64,000 nt of DNA from Pseudomonas kilonensis (lineage in GTDB: Bacteria > Pseudomonadota > Gammaproteobacteria > Pseudomonadales > Pseudomonadaceae): the NCBI RefSeq assembly GCF_001269885.1, contig NZ_LHVH01000026.1, positions 94,210-158,209 on the forward strand, read 5' to 3'. The position numbers and the translations under genes were made by a program. Below, piece by piece: positions 43,846-53,387 of the stretch (position 1 is the stretch's first letter; the number at the start of each line of letters is the position of its first letter). Below the pieces are notes generated by a model that saw only the letters and a list, made by a program, of their open reading frames with translations, made no database searches and was not told where the DNA came from.

Positions 43846-44865
43846 TCAGTACCGATTGGGTTCCATTTCCAGCTCGACCTGGAAACGTTCGGCAATGTCT
43901 TTCTGGATGCGCAGGGCCAGGTCCAGAAGTTGCGGGCCCGTGGCGTTGCCGTAGTTGACCAGCACCAACGCCTGCAACTTGTGCACCCCGGCATCACCTT
44001 CGCGAAAGCCCTTCCAGCCGGCCCGTTCGATCAGCCAGCCGGCAGCGATTTTCATCTGCCCTTCAGGCTGTGGATAAGCCACCAGGTCAGGGTATTGCAG
44101 CTTTAAGTGCGCCACATGCGTGGCCGGCACCAGCGGGTTCTTGAAGAAGCTGCCGGCATTGCCCAGCACCGCCGGGTCCGGGAGTTTTTCGCTGCGGATG
44201 CTGCAAATGGCCCGGCTCACATCGGTGGGTGTTGCCTGCTCGATGCCCTGCTCGGTCAATCGCTGGCGAACCGGACCGTACTCCAGATGCAAGTGCGCGG
44301 CGCGGCTGAGGGCAAAACGCACCCGCAGGATCAACCAGCGACCCGCTTGCTGTTTGAACAGGCTGTCACGATAAGCGAACCGACAGTCTTCAAGGCTGAA
44401 ATCGCGCAGTTCACCGGTCTGGCGATCCAGCGCGGTGAGGCCGGCGAAGACGTCCTTGATCTCCACACCGTAGGCGCCGATGTTTTGCATCGGTGCCGCG
44501 CCCACAGTGCCGGGGATCAGGCTGAGGTTCTCCAACCCGGACCAGCCCTGCGCCAGTGTGTGCTGGACGAACGGGTGCCACGGCTCCCCTGCTTCGGCTT
44601 CGACCACTACGCGTTCGCCGTCATCGCTGAGCAGGCGAATACCGTGGCTGGCCATGCGCAGCACCAGCGCGTCGATGTCGCCGGTCAGCAGCAGGTTGCT
44701 GCCGCCGCCGATGACCAACAATGGCACGGCATGCTCGGTGGCATAGGACAGCGCCTGGCGAACATCGCCATCGCTGTGGGCTTCGGCGAACAGCCGGGCG
44801 CTGACGTCCACACCGAAACTGTTGAAGGGCTTGAGGCTGACGCCCGCCCGCACCTGCAAGGTCAT
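43846..44865 (-). CDS. murB: UDP-N-acetylenolpyruvoylglucosamine reductase
   Basis: Second committed step of peptidoglycan precursor synthesis. The 339-residue FAD enzyme has LVIGGGSNLLL, YGVEIKDVF and the catalytic Ser in GNAGSFFKNP. Length fits the E. coli-type long MurB. Start overlaps the phosphatase stop by four bases. Confidence 0.96.
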   Translation of the reverse strand: MTLQVRAGVSLKPFNSFGVDVSARLFAEAHSDGDVRQALSYATEHAVPLLVIGGGSNLLLTGDIDALVLRMASHGIRLLSDDGERVVVEAEAGEPWHPFVQHTLAQGWSGLENLSLIPGTVGAAPMQNIGAYGVEIKDVFAGLTALDRQTGELRDFSLEDCRFAYRDSLFKQQAGRWLILRVRFALSRAAHLHLEYGPVRQRLTEQGIEQATPTDVSRAICSIRSEKLPDPAVLGNAGSFFKNPLVPATHVAHLKLQYPDLVAYPQPEGQMKIAAGWLIERAGWKGFREGDAGVHKLQALVLVNYGNATGPQLLDLALRIQKDIAERFQVELEMEPNRY

Positions 44866-45326
44866 AACCGCCCCTTCAATTCGATCACCAGGCGATCGGT
44901 AGCGCGCTCGATCAGGTCCAGCACTTGCTCGAAGCCTTGTTCGCCGTCGTAGTACGGGTCCGGCACATCGTCGAGCTCGGCTTCGTAGCGCCGCAGGAAC
45001 AGGTCCAGCTCGGCCCTGCCATTGGCCGGTTGCAGGGCCTTGAGATTACGCAGATTGCTGCTGTCCATCGCCAGGATCAGGTCATAGGCGGCGAAATCAG
45101 CGCGGGTCACCTGTTGCGCGCGTTGGGCCGACAAGTCGTAGCCACGCTTCAGGGCCGCCGCCTGGCTGCGCTTGTCAGGAGCCTTGCCGACGTGCCAGTC
45201 ACCAGTGCCGGCGGAAGCGACTTCCACCTGGCCGGCCAGCCCGGCCTCACGCAACTTGTGGCGCAGGATGCCTTCGGCGGTGGGCGAGCGGCAGATGTTG
45301 CCGAGGCAGACGAACAGGACCCGCAT
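44862..45326 (-). CDS. Low-molecular-weight protein tyrosine phosphatase
   Basis: The 154-residue protein begins MRVLFVCLGNICRSPTAEG, with the CX5R active-site loop (Cys7-Arg13), and has the general-acid Asp in DDVPDPYYDG. No exopolysaccharide genes are nearby, so a Wzb-like role is not shown. The ATG at 45326 overlaps the kdsB stop (TGATG); an upstream in-frame stretch is kdsB antiframe. Confidence 0.93.
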   Translation of the reverse strand: MRVLFVCLGNICRSPTAEGILRHKLREAGLAGQVEVASAGTGDWHVGKAPDKRSQAAALKRGYDLSAQRAQQVTRADFAAYDLILAMDSSNLRNLKALQPANGRAELDLFLRRYEAELDDVPDPYYDGEQGFEQVLDLIERATDRLVIELKGRL

Positions 45327-46090
45327 CAAGCCTCCAGCAGGCGACGAACGCGCTCGAGGTCTTCGGCGGTGTCGACACCGGTCGGCGGGGCGATCAGCGC
45401 ATCGGCGACGTGGATCCGCACGCCGTGCCACAGGGCACGCAGCTGTTCCAGGGCTTCAGTGTTTTCCAGCCAGCACGGGCCCCAGGCGACGAAGTCCTGG
45501 AGGAAGCCGGCGCGGTAGGCATAGATGCCGATGTGGCGGCGGTATGGCACGCCTTCCGGCATCACGTCACGGCTTTGGGCGAATGCGTCCCGCGCCCAGG
45601 GCAACGTCGCGCGACTGAAGGTCAACGCCAGGCCATTGAGGTCGCTGACCACCTTGACCACGTTGGGGTTGAACAGCGTCTGCACATCCTCGATCGGCTC
45701 GGCCAGGGTGGCCATGCGCGCCTCGGTGTGGGCCGCGAGGTTGGCGGCGACCTGATCGATCACGCTCGGCGGGATCAACGGCTCGTCACCTTGCACATTG
45801 ACGACGATCGCGTCGGCGGCAAGACCGAGTTTCGCCGCGACCTCCGCCAGGCGGTCAGTGCCGGAATTATGGTCTTCACGGGTCAGGACGACTTCGGCGC
45901 CAAAGCCTTTGCAGGCCTCGACGATGCGCGCATCGTCAGTCGCCACCACCACTCGCTGGGCGCTGCTTTTGCAAGCCTGCTCCCAGACGTGCTGGATCAT
46001 CGGCTTGCCGGCAATCGACAGCAACGGCTTGCCGGGCAGCCGCGTCGAAGCGAAACGCGACGGAATGACAACGGTAAAGGCTGCGGTCAT
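45326..46090 (-). CDS. kdsB: CMP-KDO synthetase
   Basis: Activates KDO for lipopolysaccharide inner core. The 254-residue enzyme has the PSRFASTRLPGKPL nucleotide motif and VNVQGDEPLIPP metal site. It overlaps the Trm112 gene (ATGA) upstream and the phosphatase gene downstream. Confidence 0.96.
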   Translation of the reverse strand: MTAAFTVVIPSRFASTRLPGKPLLSIAGKPMIQHVWEQACKSSAQRVVVATDDARIVEACKGFGAEVVLTREDHNSGTDRLAEVAAKLGLAADAIVVNVQGDEPLIPPSVIDQVAANLAAHTEARMATLAEPIEDVQTLFNPNVVKVVSDLNGLALTFSRATLPWARDAFAQSRDVMPEGVPYRRHIGIYAYRAGFLQDFVAWGPCWLENTEALEQLRALWHGVRIHVADALIAPPTGVDTAEDLERVRRLLEA

Positions 46091-46272
46091 TTATCCAGGC
46101 GCTCGTCGGTGGTCAGGGTGCGGGCTTCGCTTTCGAGCATCACCGGGATGCCGTCGCGAATCGGGTAGGCCAGGCCGGCGCCCTTGCTGATCAGTTCGGT
46201 CTTGTCGGCGCTGAGCTTGAGCGGGCCTTTGCAGACCGGGCAGGCCAGAATGTCGAGCAGTTTGGTGTCCAT
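46087..46272 (-). CDS. Trm112-family small protein
   Basis: The 61-residue protein starts MDTKLLDILACPVCKGPL, with only one CXXC pair, and ends in a family C-terminus. Bacterial Trm112-like proteins next to kdsB and lpxK are of unclear role; yeast Trm112 activates methyltransferases. AGGGGAA lies upstream. The in-frame extension to 46773 is antiframe of lpxK. Confidence 0.9.
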   Translation of the reverse strand: MDTKLLDILACPVCKGPLKLSADKTELISKGAGLAYPIRDGIPVMLESEARTLTTDERLDK

Positions 46273-46295
46273 GGAATTCCCCTGGATAAAAGGTT

Positions 46296-47306
46296 TTAAG
46301 ACAAGAGCCGATCCGGCAACAGGCGCATCAACTGCGTATCGAACCAGGCCGCGAAGGCCGGTGACGGCGCGGCGTCTACCGCCAGGTACCACCAGTCGGA
46401 GGCGGCGAAGGCACGGCATTTGACCGCGTCTTTTTCCGTCATGACCACCGGCAGCGATGGCGTGAAATTCAAGGCCTGGGCACTGTATTCGGCGTGGTCG
46501 GCAAACCAGTGCGGTATTGGCCGCCAGTGTAGCGTTTCGAGGGTCTTGAAGAAACGCTGGGGATTGCCGATGCCGGCCACGGCATGCAGGGCCTGGCCGG
46601 GTGGAAAATGGTCGAGGGGGCGCCGTTCGCCGCTGACCAGGTTCACCAGCTCGGTGGGGCGCAATTGGAAGGCAAAGCCGTCTTCGCGGTCGGCACTGGC
46701 GCCGTTGTATAGCACGGCGTCGACCGATTGCAGGCGCTCGACCGGCTCGCGCAACGGCCCGGCGGGCAGGCAACGGCGGTTGCCCAGGCCGCGGGCGTTG
46801 TCGATCAGCACCAGTTCAAGGTCCCGGGCCATTCGATAATGCTGCATGCCGTCGTCGGACAGTATCAGGTCCAGCGGTTCGGCCTCCAGCAGCGCCTGGA
46901 CCGCGCGACTGCGATCGGGGTCGATCATCAACGGCACACCGGTGCGCTGGACGATCAACAGCGGTTCATCACCCGCGACGTCGGCGCCCTGCTCGGCCGT
47001 TACCCGCCAAGGCAGTTGCGGCGGCTTGGCGCCGTAACCCCGGCTGACCACCCCGACCCGCAGGCCACTGCGCTGGCAGTGCTGGATCATCCACAGGATC
47101 AACGGCGTCTTGCCGGTACCGCCAACCGTAATATTGCCGACCACCACCAACGGCACGGGGGGCTGGTAGATCTGGCCCTCACCCGCCAGGAAACGCTCGC
47201 GCTTGCCCACCACCACCCGGCGGTACAACCACTCCAGCGGCCGCAGCAGGGTCAGGGCCGGGTGGCCTTCGTACCACGCGGCAAGCAATCGATCGGACAT
47301 GGCCAT
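46296..47306 (-). CDS. lpxK: Tetraacyldisaccharide 4'-kinase
   Basis: Phosphorylates the lipid A precursor at the inner membrane. The 336-residue protein has an N-terminal hydrophobic helix region, the P-loop GNITVGGTGKTPL and DDGMQHYRMARD. Its ATG overlaps the exbD stop (TGATG); another ATG lies two codons later. Confidence 0.95.
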   Translation of the reverse strand: MAMSDRLLAAWYEGHPALTLLRPLEWLYRRVVVGKRERFLAGEGQIYQPPVPLVVVGNITVGGTGKTPLILWMIQHCQRSGLRVGVVSRGYGAKPPQLPWRVTAEQGADVAGDEPLLIVQRTGVPLMIDPDRSRAVQALLEAEPLDLILSDDGMQHYRMARDLELVLIDNARGLGNRRCLPAGPLREPVERLQSVDAVLYNGASADREDGFAFQLRPTELVNLVSGERRPLDHFPPGQALHAVAGIGNPQRFFKTLETLHWRPIPHWFADHAEYSAQALNFTPSLPVVMTEKDAVKCRAFAASDWWYLAVDAAPSPAFAAWFDTQLMRLLPDRLLS

Positions 47307-47734
47307 CAGGGTGCGGGGGCCGCCTCGACCGTGGTCATGCGCAGATGGCTGAAACCGAGCTTGCCGGCCGCGTCCATGGCGGTAATCACTGATTGATGAG
47401 GGGTCTTGCCGTCGGCGCTGATGGACAGCGGCAGGTTGGTGTCGCCGCCAGACTCTTTCTGCAGGGCCTCGATCAGGCTCGCCAGGTCGCTCTTGGGCAG
47501 CAATTGGTTATTCACCGAGAACGCCCCTTCGGCGCTGATGGTGATTTCCAGGTTCTTCAGTTGCTGGTCTTCAGCCGGCGAGCCGCTGATGGCCTGCGGT
47601 AATTCAACCTTGAGCTGGGTTTCCCGGGTGAACGTGGTGGTCACGACGAAAAACAGCAGCAGGATGAACACCACGTCGATCAGCGACGCGAGGTTGATCT
47701 CGATGTTTTCCCGTGGCTTGCGGCGGAATTTCAC
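47306..47734 (-). CDS. exbD: ExbD/TolR-type proton channel subunit
   Basis: The 142-residue protein has one N-terminal membrane segment (about 14-34, LASLIDVVFILLLFFVV) with the proton-path Asp at about 20 and a periplasmic domain. With ExbB it energises TonB-like or envelope processes. Next to lpxK and comEC this is the ExbB1-ExbD1 pair type of Pseudomonas, without a tonB gene beside it. Confidence 0.9.
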   Translation of the reverse strand: MKFRRKPRENIEINLASLIDVVFILLLFFVVTTTFTRETQLKVELPQAISGSPAEDQQLKNLEITISAEGAFSVNNQLLPKSDLASLIEALQKESGGDTNLPLSISADGKTPHQSVITAMDAAGKLGFSHLRMTTVEAAPAP

Positions 47735-48366
47735 TTCTTGCCCCCAGCCAGGTCCACGTCACGGTCACCTTGCACCACCTCGACCAGCTTGATCGCTTCC
47801 TGCTCCATGCCCACCACCAACTCGTCGACGCGGCGTTGCAGGAACCGATGGAAGAACACGGCCGGAATACCCACCATCAGGCCGGCGGCGGTGGTGATCA
47901 GGGCCTTGGAAATGCCCCCTGCCAGTACCGCGGCGTTAGTGGTCATGCCGGAGCCGGTAAACGCACTGAAGATGTCGATCATGCCCAGCACCGTACCCAG
48001 CAGGCCCAGCAGCGGGGACATGGCGGCGATAGTGCCCAGGGTATTGATGTAGCGCTCCAGCTCATGGATGACCCGGGCGGCAGCTTCCTCGATGCACTCC
48101 TTCATGATCTCGCGACCATGCTTGGAGTTCGCCAGGCCGGCGGCGAGGACTTCCCCCAGCGGTGAACTGGCTCGCAGCTCCTTGAGCTTGTCCTTGTTCA
48201 GCTGCTTGTCCTTGATCCAGACCCAGACCTGCCCGAGCAGATGCTCCGGGGTCACGCGGCTGGCCCGCAGGGTCCACAGGCGTTCGGCAACGATACCCAG
48301 TGCCGCGATGGAACTCAGAATGATCGGCAACATCATCCAGCCGCCGGATTTGACCAATTCCCACAC
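47731..48366 (-). CDS. exbB: ExbB/TolQ/MotA-type proton channel subunit
   Basis: The 211-residue protein has three membrane segments (about 12-32, 105-130, 150-175) and the family block GTVLGMIDIFSAF. The start is taken as GTG at 48366, giving the family MWELVKSGGWMMLP start, with GAGGGG eight bases upstream; the ORF extends further but without family similarity. ATGA overlap with exbD. Confidence 0.9.
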   Translation of the reverse strand: MWELVKSGGWMMLPIILSSIAALGIVAERLWTLRASRVTPEHLLGQVWVWIKDKQLNKDKLKELRASSPLGEVLAAGLANSKHGREIMKECIEEAAARVIHELERYINTLGTIAAMSPLLGLLGTVLGMIDIFSAFTGSGMTTNAAVLAGGISKALITTAAGLMVGIPAVFFHRFLQRRVDELVVGMEQEAIKLVEVVQGDRDVDLAGGKK

Positions 48367-48461
48367 AGTGACTGCCCCCTCGAAAAAGTGCGCCACTTTA
48401 TCACACAGACTCGCCTTGCAGACCCGCCCCACCGATAAGCGCATCACCCGGTTGCGCTGGG

Positions 48462-50708
48462 TCAATATTGCCCCGGTGGCCCGACGGCTGGCGGATCGCG
48501 CCAGTAGCGGCGGTGCCCGGCCTCGGTGCGCGGCAGCTCGAAAGCCCCCAGTTGCAGACGAATGGCGCCCTGCTCGGCGCTGTCGTAGACCGCCAGGCCC
48601 GAGCGTCGATACCGGGCCATCACCTGGGGATGAGGGTGGCCGAACGCGTTGCCCTGCCCTCGGGAGATCAATACCGAATGCGGCTGGAGACGTGACAGCA
48701 ACGCCATCGACGACGAACTGCGGCTACCGTGATGCGGCGCGGCCAGCCACTGGATCGGCACCGCCAGGGACTCGTCGAGCAAGGCCCGCTCGGCATGGGT
48801 GTCGATATCGCCAGTCAGCAGCAGGCGTTCGCCGCCGGCCTCCACCAGCAGGACGCAGGACTTCTGGTTGCTTTCAACGGCAGAGGCCCACCGCCACAGC
48901 TCGAACCTGACCCCGTCCCATTCCCAACGCCGACCGCTTTCACAAGGTCCGGCCAGCAGCTCGGCGGGCAGCGCGTCGGGATCGCCGCTGATGACTTCCA
49001 TCGTCGGCAGCCCATTGCGCACGGCGCGGGCCCCACCAGCGTGATCGGCGTCGGCATGGCTGAGCAGCATCAGGTCCAAATCGCGCACCCCCAGTTTGCG
49101 CAACGTCGGCAATACGACGCGTTCGCCCACATCAGCTTCGCCAAAGCGCGGCCCGGCGTCGTAAAGCAGGCTGTGATGCCGGGTCCGTACCAGCACCGCC
49201 AGCCCTTGTCCCACGTCCAGTTGCCAGATCTCGGCGTGCCGTTGGGGCAGGTGCTCTCGCGGTGGAAACACCATCAGCAACACCATTGGCCACCCCAGTA
49301 CACGTAGCGGCACACCTTTGGGTAGCAGCAGCAAAAAAGCACCGAAGGCCGCGATAGCCAAGACCCAGGGCGGGACCGCAGCAGGGACCCAGGCCGGCAT
49401 TCGTCCGGCAACCAGCGTCAGCCCCTTGAACAGCAGATCAAGCAGCCCGCCAGCGATCCACAACAGGCCTTCGCCCAAGAGCGGCACCGGCAACAACGCC
49501 GTGCCGAGCAACGCCGGCGGCAAGACCAACAGGCTGATCCAGGGCACCGCGACCAGGTTCACCAGCGGCCCGCTGAGGCTGACCGGCAAGCCTACGATCA
49601 ACAACAACGGACACAGGCCGACCGCGACCAGCCACTGGGCACGGGTCCAGGTTTGCCACCAGCGCCACGGCCCCAGGCGGCCGCCAAAGGTGAACATCAA
49701 GATGGCGACGGCCGCAAACGACAACCAGAACCCCGGCCGCAGGCTGGCAAGCGGGTCGAACACCAGCACCCCGACGAAGGCCAGCAGCCAGGCCCACCAC
49801 GGATCTGGCTGTTTGAAACGCAAGCGCCACAACAGCACCAGGCCGATCATCGCGCAGGCTCGCCGCACCGGCACCTCGAAGCCGGCGAGCAAGCCGTAGC
49901 CCAGGGCGGCGCAGAAGGCCAGCGCACAGGCCCAAGGCAACCAGGCCAGACCGACCGGCCACAGGCCATAACGCGCCGCACCGGCCACCAACAGGTACAC
50001 CAGGCCGGCGAGCAAGCCGATGTGTTGCCCGGAGATCACCAGCAAGTGGACGGTGCCGGTGTCTTGCAGCACCTGCCAATCCTCGCGACTCAGCCCACCG
50101 CCGTCGCCCAGGACCAGCGCCGCCAGCGCACCGGAGCGGCCGTGGGCATCGACCTGTGCCAGCGCCTGGCGCACCTCGTCGCGCCAGGCGCCCCGGGCCG
50201 CTTGCAGGAGACGACCGTCCTTGATCGTACCGGTCGCGCCGATACCTCGGCTCAACAACCAGGCGGCATAGTCGAAGCCGTGTGGGTTCAGCAGCCCGGC
50301 GGGCCGTTTGAGCTTCACCGCCAATCGCCAGCGTTCGCCGCTATTGATGGGCGGGCCACCGAACCAGGCGAGGCGCAGCGTTGTCGGTAATCGGGTACGA
50401 CGTGAATGGGCATCGGCCAGTTCGAAGCGCACCACGCCATCGCCCTGTTGCGGCAAACCGACGACGCGCCCCTCGACCCAGCGGGTTTCGCCGTCGAGCG
50501 CGGCGGGCAACCGATCGTCCAGCGCACACTGCGCCGACAGGCAGGCCCAGGCCAGCCCGAACAGGAAAAAACCCAGCGGGTAGCTTCGAAACGGCAACGC
50601 CATCAGCGCCAGCACCGGCATGACTGCAATCAGCCACAGCGGCGGCAGTGCCGGTAAAAAAATCGGGGCCAACAGCCCCAGTGCAAACGCGACTAATCCT
50701 GTGCGCAT
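48462..50708 (-). CDS. comEC: ComEC/Rec2 DNA-uptake channel
   Basis: The 748-residue protein has the N-terminal OB-like domain, a competence domain with many membrane segments (ISGQHIGLLAGLVYLL and the following block, about 225-480), and a C-terminal metallo-beta-lactamase domain (LLSHADADHAGG, HHGSRSSSSM). It imports single-stranded DNA across the inner membrane. The ORF is full length and intact. It is divergent from the DUF2062 gene. Confidence 0.94.
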   Translation of the reverse strand: MRTGLVAFALGLLAPIFLPALPPLWLIAVMPVLALMALPFRSYPLGFFLFGLAWACLSAQCALDDRLPAALDGETRWVEGRVVGLPQQGDGVVRFELADAHSRRTRLPTTLRLAWFGGPPINSGERWRLAVKLKRPAGLLNPHGFDYAAWLLSRGIGATGTIKDGRLLQAARGAWRDEVRQALAQVDAHGRSGALAALVLGDGGGLSREDWQVLQDTGTVHLLVISGQHIGLLAGLVYLLVAGAARYGLWPVGLAWLPWACALAFCAALGYGLLAGFEVPVRRACAMIGLVLLWRLRFKQPDPWWAWLLAFVGVLVFDPLASLRPGFWLSFAAVAILMFTFGGRLGPWRWWQTWTRAQWLVAVGLCPLLLIVGLPVSLSGPLVNLVAVPWISLLVLPPALLGTALLPVPLLGEGLLWIAGGLLDLLFKGLTLVAGRMPAWVPAAVPPWVLAIAAFGAFLLLLPKGVPLRVLGWPMVLLMVFPPREHLPQRHAEIWQLDVGQGLAVLVRTRHHSLLYDAGPRFGEADVGERVVLPTLRKLGVRDLDLMLLSHADADHAGGARAVRNGLPTMEVISGDPDALPAELLAGPCESGRRWEWDGVRFELWRWASAVESNQKSCVLLVEAGGERLLLTGDIDTHAERALLDESLAVPIQWLAAPHHGSRSSSSMALLSRLQPHSVLISRGQGNAFGHPHPQVMARYRRSGLAVYDSAEQGAIRLQLGAFELPRTEAGHRRYWRDPPAVGPPGQY

Positions 50709-50852
50709 AACCCGTCCTTGAGAGTGCCCTGTTCAGGCATAGACGGTCAGCGGCACCGCTGGCGTTATCAATTGTCACAAAGTCTGAATCTGTCAGCCGT
50801 AGAATCCAGACATACTTGCGGCCTTACTGCGTTGAACCGACCGAGAAGCCTT

Positions 50853-51368
50853 ATGCCCCGGCGCCTATTCAAACGTTACATGCCAGACCCAGAGAGCATT
50901 CGGGAACATAAATCCTTACGTTTTCTCGGCACCCTGCTGCACGACCCCAACCTTTGGCACCTCAATCGACACTCTGTGGCCCGGGCAATGGCCGTCGGTC
51001 TGTTTGCCGCGTTCTTGCCGATCCCGTTGCAAATGCTGCTGGCCGCCGCACTGGCCATCACGGTGCGCGGCAACATGCCGATTGCGGTGAGCCTGGTGTG
51101 GCTGACCAATCCGATCACCATGCCGGCGGTGTTCTTCTGCACTTATCAGACCGGCGCCTGGCTGATGGACGTGCCCGCCCGGACACTGCCCGAAGAACTG
51201 ACCTGGGAATGGATCAGCGGCCAACTGTCCACCTTGTGGCAGCCGTTCCTGCTCGGTTCGGTTGTAACCGGCCTGGTACTCGGCGCCCTCGCCTACTTCG
51301 TCACCATGAGTTACTGGCGCTGGTGGGTAGCCCGACAGTGGAGGCGGCGCAAGAAAAGCCGGATGTGA
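50853..51368 (+). CDS. DUF2062 membrane protein
   Basis: The 171-residue protein begins MPRRLFKRYMPD and has three hydrophobic segments (about 48-75, 76-105, 130-155), with the family WLTNPITMPAVFF. Function unknown. The start at 50853 follows GAGAAG; the ORF is open from 50718 but that part overlaps the comEC promoter. Divergent from comEC as in other pseudomonads. Confidence 0.9.
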   Translation: MPRRLFKRYMPDPESIREHKSLRFLGTLLHDPNLWHLNRHSVARAMAVGLFAAFLPIPLQMLLAAALAITVRGNMPIAVSLVWLTNPITMPAVFFCTYQTGAWLMDVPARTLPEELTWEWISGQLSTLWQPFLLGSVVTGLVLGALAYFVTMSYWRWWVARQWRRRKKSRM

Positions 51369-51373
51369 GATGC

Positions 51374-51407
51374 AAAAAGGCCTCCTGGGAATGGAGGCCT
51401 TTTTTTG
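51374..51407 (+). terminator. Terminator of the DUF2062 gene
   Basis: AAAAAGGCCTCC pairs with GGAGGCCTTTTT around a seven-base loop, followed by Ts. Confidence 0.93.
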
Positions 51408-51426
51408 TGGTGTTCTTACTGGCCTC

Positions 51427-51518
51427 TTCGCGAGCAAGCCCGCTCCCACACTGATCTATGTCGAACGCTAATCTTGCGTTCACTGAATATCGAGTGTGGG
51501 AGCGGGCTTGCTCGCGAA
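51427..51518. repeat. REPIN
   Basis: An inverted arm (TTCGCGAGCAAGCCCGCTCC) and a direct arm (51495-51518) enclose about 44 bases between convergent genes. Confidence 0.88.
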
Positions 51519-51536
51519 GAAGGCGACGCGGTCTTG

Positions 51537-52322
51537 TCAGGTACGCATCCCGCGCCCGCTGACCAGCAACCGCGCGCAACCGAGGTAAAGCACCACGGTC
51601 GCCACCAGCATGAAGGTAATCGCGATGCTGATCTTGATGTCCGATACCCCGAGGATGCCGTAGCGAAAGGCGTTGACCATGTGCAGCACCGGGTTGGCCA
51701 GGGACACGGTCTGCCAGAACGGTGGCAGCAAGGAGATCGAGTAGAACACCCCGCCCAGGTAGGTCAGCGGCGTGAGCACGAATGTCGGGATGATGGAGAT
51801 GTCATCGAAGTTGCGCGCAAACACGGCGTTGATGAAACCCAGCAGCGAAAAGATCGTGGCCGTGAACACCACCACCAATACCGTTACCCCCAGGTGATGC
51901 ACCTGCAAATCGGTGAAGAACAACGACAGCAGGGTCACGATCAGGCCCACCGCCAGGCCGCGCAGCACACCGCCCAGGGTATAGCCGATGAGGATCGTAT
52001 GGGGCGACACCGGCGAGACCATCAGCTCTTCGATCGAGCGCTGGAATTTGCTGCCGAAGAAGCTCGACACCACGTTGCCGTAGGAGTTGGTGATCACGGA
52101 CATCATGATCAGCCCCGGCACGATGTAGTCCATGTACGTGAAGCCGCCCATATCGCCGATCTGCCGGCCGATCAGGTTACCGAAGATCACGAAGTACAAG
52201 ACCATGGTGATGGCCGGTGGCAGCAGCGTCTGCGGCCAGATCCGCATGAAGCGCCGAACCTCACGGTAAACGATGGTATTGAGGGCGATGAGGTTGGGGC
52301 GCAGCTCGGAACTCATGCTCAT
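51537..52322 (-). CDS. ABC-2 type exporter permease, YadH type
   Basis: The 261-residue membrane protein has six hydrophobic segments and the ABC-2 pattern, with GLIMMSVITNSYGNVVSSFF and a VSPVSPHTILIGY loop. It pairs with the ATPase at 52319, whose stop overlaps its start. The substrate is unknown. Homologues are PA2811 in P. aeruginosa, next to a GST gene as here. Confidence 0.92.
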   Translation of the reverse strand: MSMSSELRPNLIALNTIVYREVRRFMRIWPQTLLPPAITMVLYFVIFGNLIGRQIGDMGGFTYMDYIVPGLIMMSVITNSYGNVVSSFFGSKFQRSIEELMVSPVSPHTILIGYTLGGVLRGLAVGLIVTLLSLFFTDLQVHHLGVTVLVVVFTATIFSLLGFINAVFARNFDDISIIPTFVLTPLTYLGGVFYSISLLPPFWQTVSLANPVLHMVNAFRYGILGVSDIKISIAITFMLVATVVLYLGCARLLVSGRGMRT

Positions 52323-53251
52323 ACCGCCACCTTCGCCAGATTTTTCTCCACCAGGGACACGAACAACTCCTCGAGGCGATTGGTTTTGTTGCGCAGGCTC
52401 TGCACTTCAATGTTCTGCAGGGCCAACTGGGCGAACAGCCCGGTGATACCCACGGCTTTGTCCACCTGGACTTCCAGGGTGTGACTGTCCACCAGGCGAG
52501 CCGGATAGCCAATGAGCTGCGGGACCACTTGCAGATCATTTTTCAAATCCAGCAGGAAGGTTTCCACATGCAGTTGGCTGAGCAACTGGCGCATGCTGGT
52601 GTTCTCGACGATGGTGCCGTGGTCGATGATGCCGATGTTGCGGCACAACTGCTCAGCCTCTTCCAGGTAATGGGTGGTGAGGATGATGGTGATGCCTTTC
52701 TGGTTCAGCTCGGTCAGGAAACTCCACATCGAACGACGCAGTTCGATGTCCACGCCGGCGGTCGGTTCGTCGAGGATCAGCAGGCGCGGCTCATGCACCA
52801 GCGCGCGGGCAATCATCAGGCGCCGCTTCATGCCGCCGGACAGTGAACGGGACGGCACATCGCGCTTGTCCCACAGGCCCAGTTGGGTCAGGTACTGCTC
52901 GGCGCGCTCGTTGGCGATCTTCGGCGGGATGCCATAGTAACCCGCCTGGGTCACAACGATGTCGAAGGTCTTTTCGAACTGGTTGAAGTTGAATTCCTGG
53001 GGCACCACGCCGATGCAACGCTTGAGAGCGGCGGGCTCGCGGTCCAGGTCATGACCGAAGATGTTCACCGTGCCGCTGGTCTTGTTCACCAGCGTGGAAA
53101 GAATACCAATGGTGGTGGATTTGCCGGCGCCATTGGGGCCGAGCAAGGCAAAAAAGTCACCTTCGGCGACGTCCAGATCGATACCACTCAAGGCCTGGAA
53201 ACCGTTGCCGTAGGTTTTGGTTAGCTGCCGGATGGACAGAGCGGAACTCAT
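52319..53251 (-). CDS. ABC exporter ATP-binding protein, YadG type
   Basis: The 310-residue protein has Walker A LLGPNGAGKSTTIG, signature LSGGMKRRLMIA, Walker B RLLILDEPTAGVDIE and the H-loop TTHYLEEAE. It drives the permease at 51537. No substrate evidence. Confidence 0.94.
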   Translation of the reverse strand: MSSALSIRQLTKTYGNGFQALSGIDLDVAEGDFFALLGPNGAGKSTTIGILSTLVNKTSGTVNIFGHDLDREPAALKRCIGVVPQEFNFNQFEKTFDIVVTQAGYYGIPPKIANERAEQYLTQLGLWDKRDVPSRSLSGGMKRRLMIARALVHEPRLLILDEPTAGVDIELRRSMWSFLTELNQKGITIILTTHYLEEAEQLCRNIGIIDHGTIVENTSMRQLLSQLHVETFLLDLKNDLQVVPQLIGYPARLVDSHTLEVQVDKAVGITGLFAQLALQNIEVQSLRNKTNRLEELFVSLVEKNLAKVAV

Positions 53252-53387
53252 ATCGGATTACGCACCAAGAAGGGAGGGAAGAAAAGAATAGATAAGGGCG
53301 GGCGGCGAGCAATACAACCACGGCGCACGAAGGCAATGGTGCTTGGCGTCGCCGCACAAGTACAGTCAAGTGTGTCGATAGTAAGTA

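Noticed and set aside
43749..43997. 82-codon ORF at the end of murB
   Set aside because: Shadow of murB that runs into the hairpin terminator.
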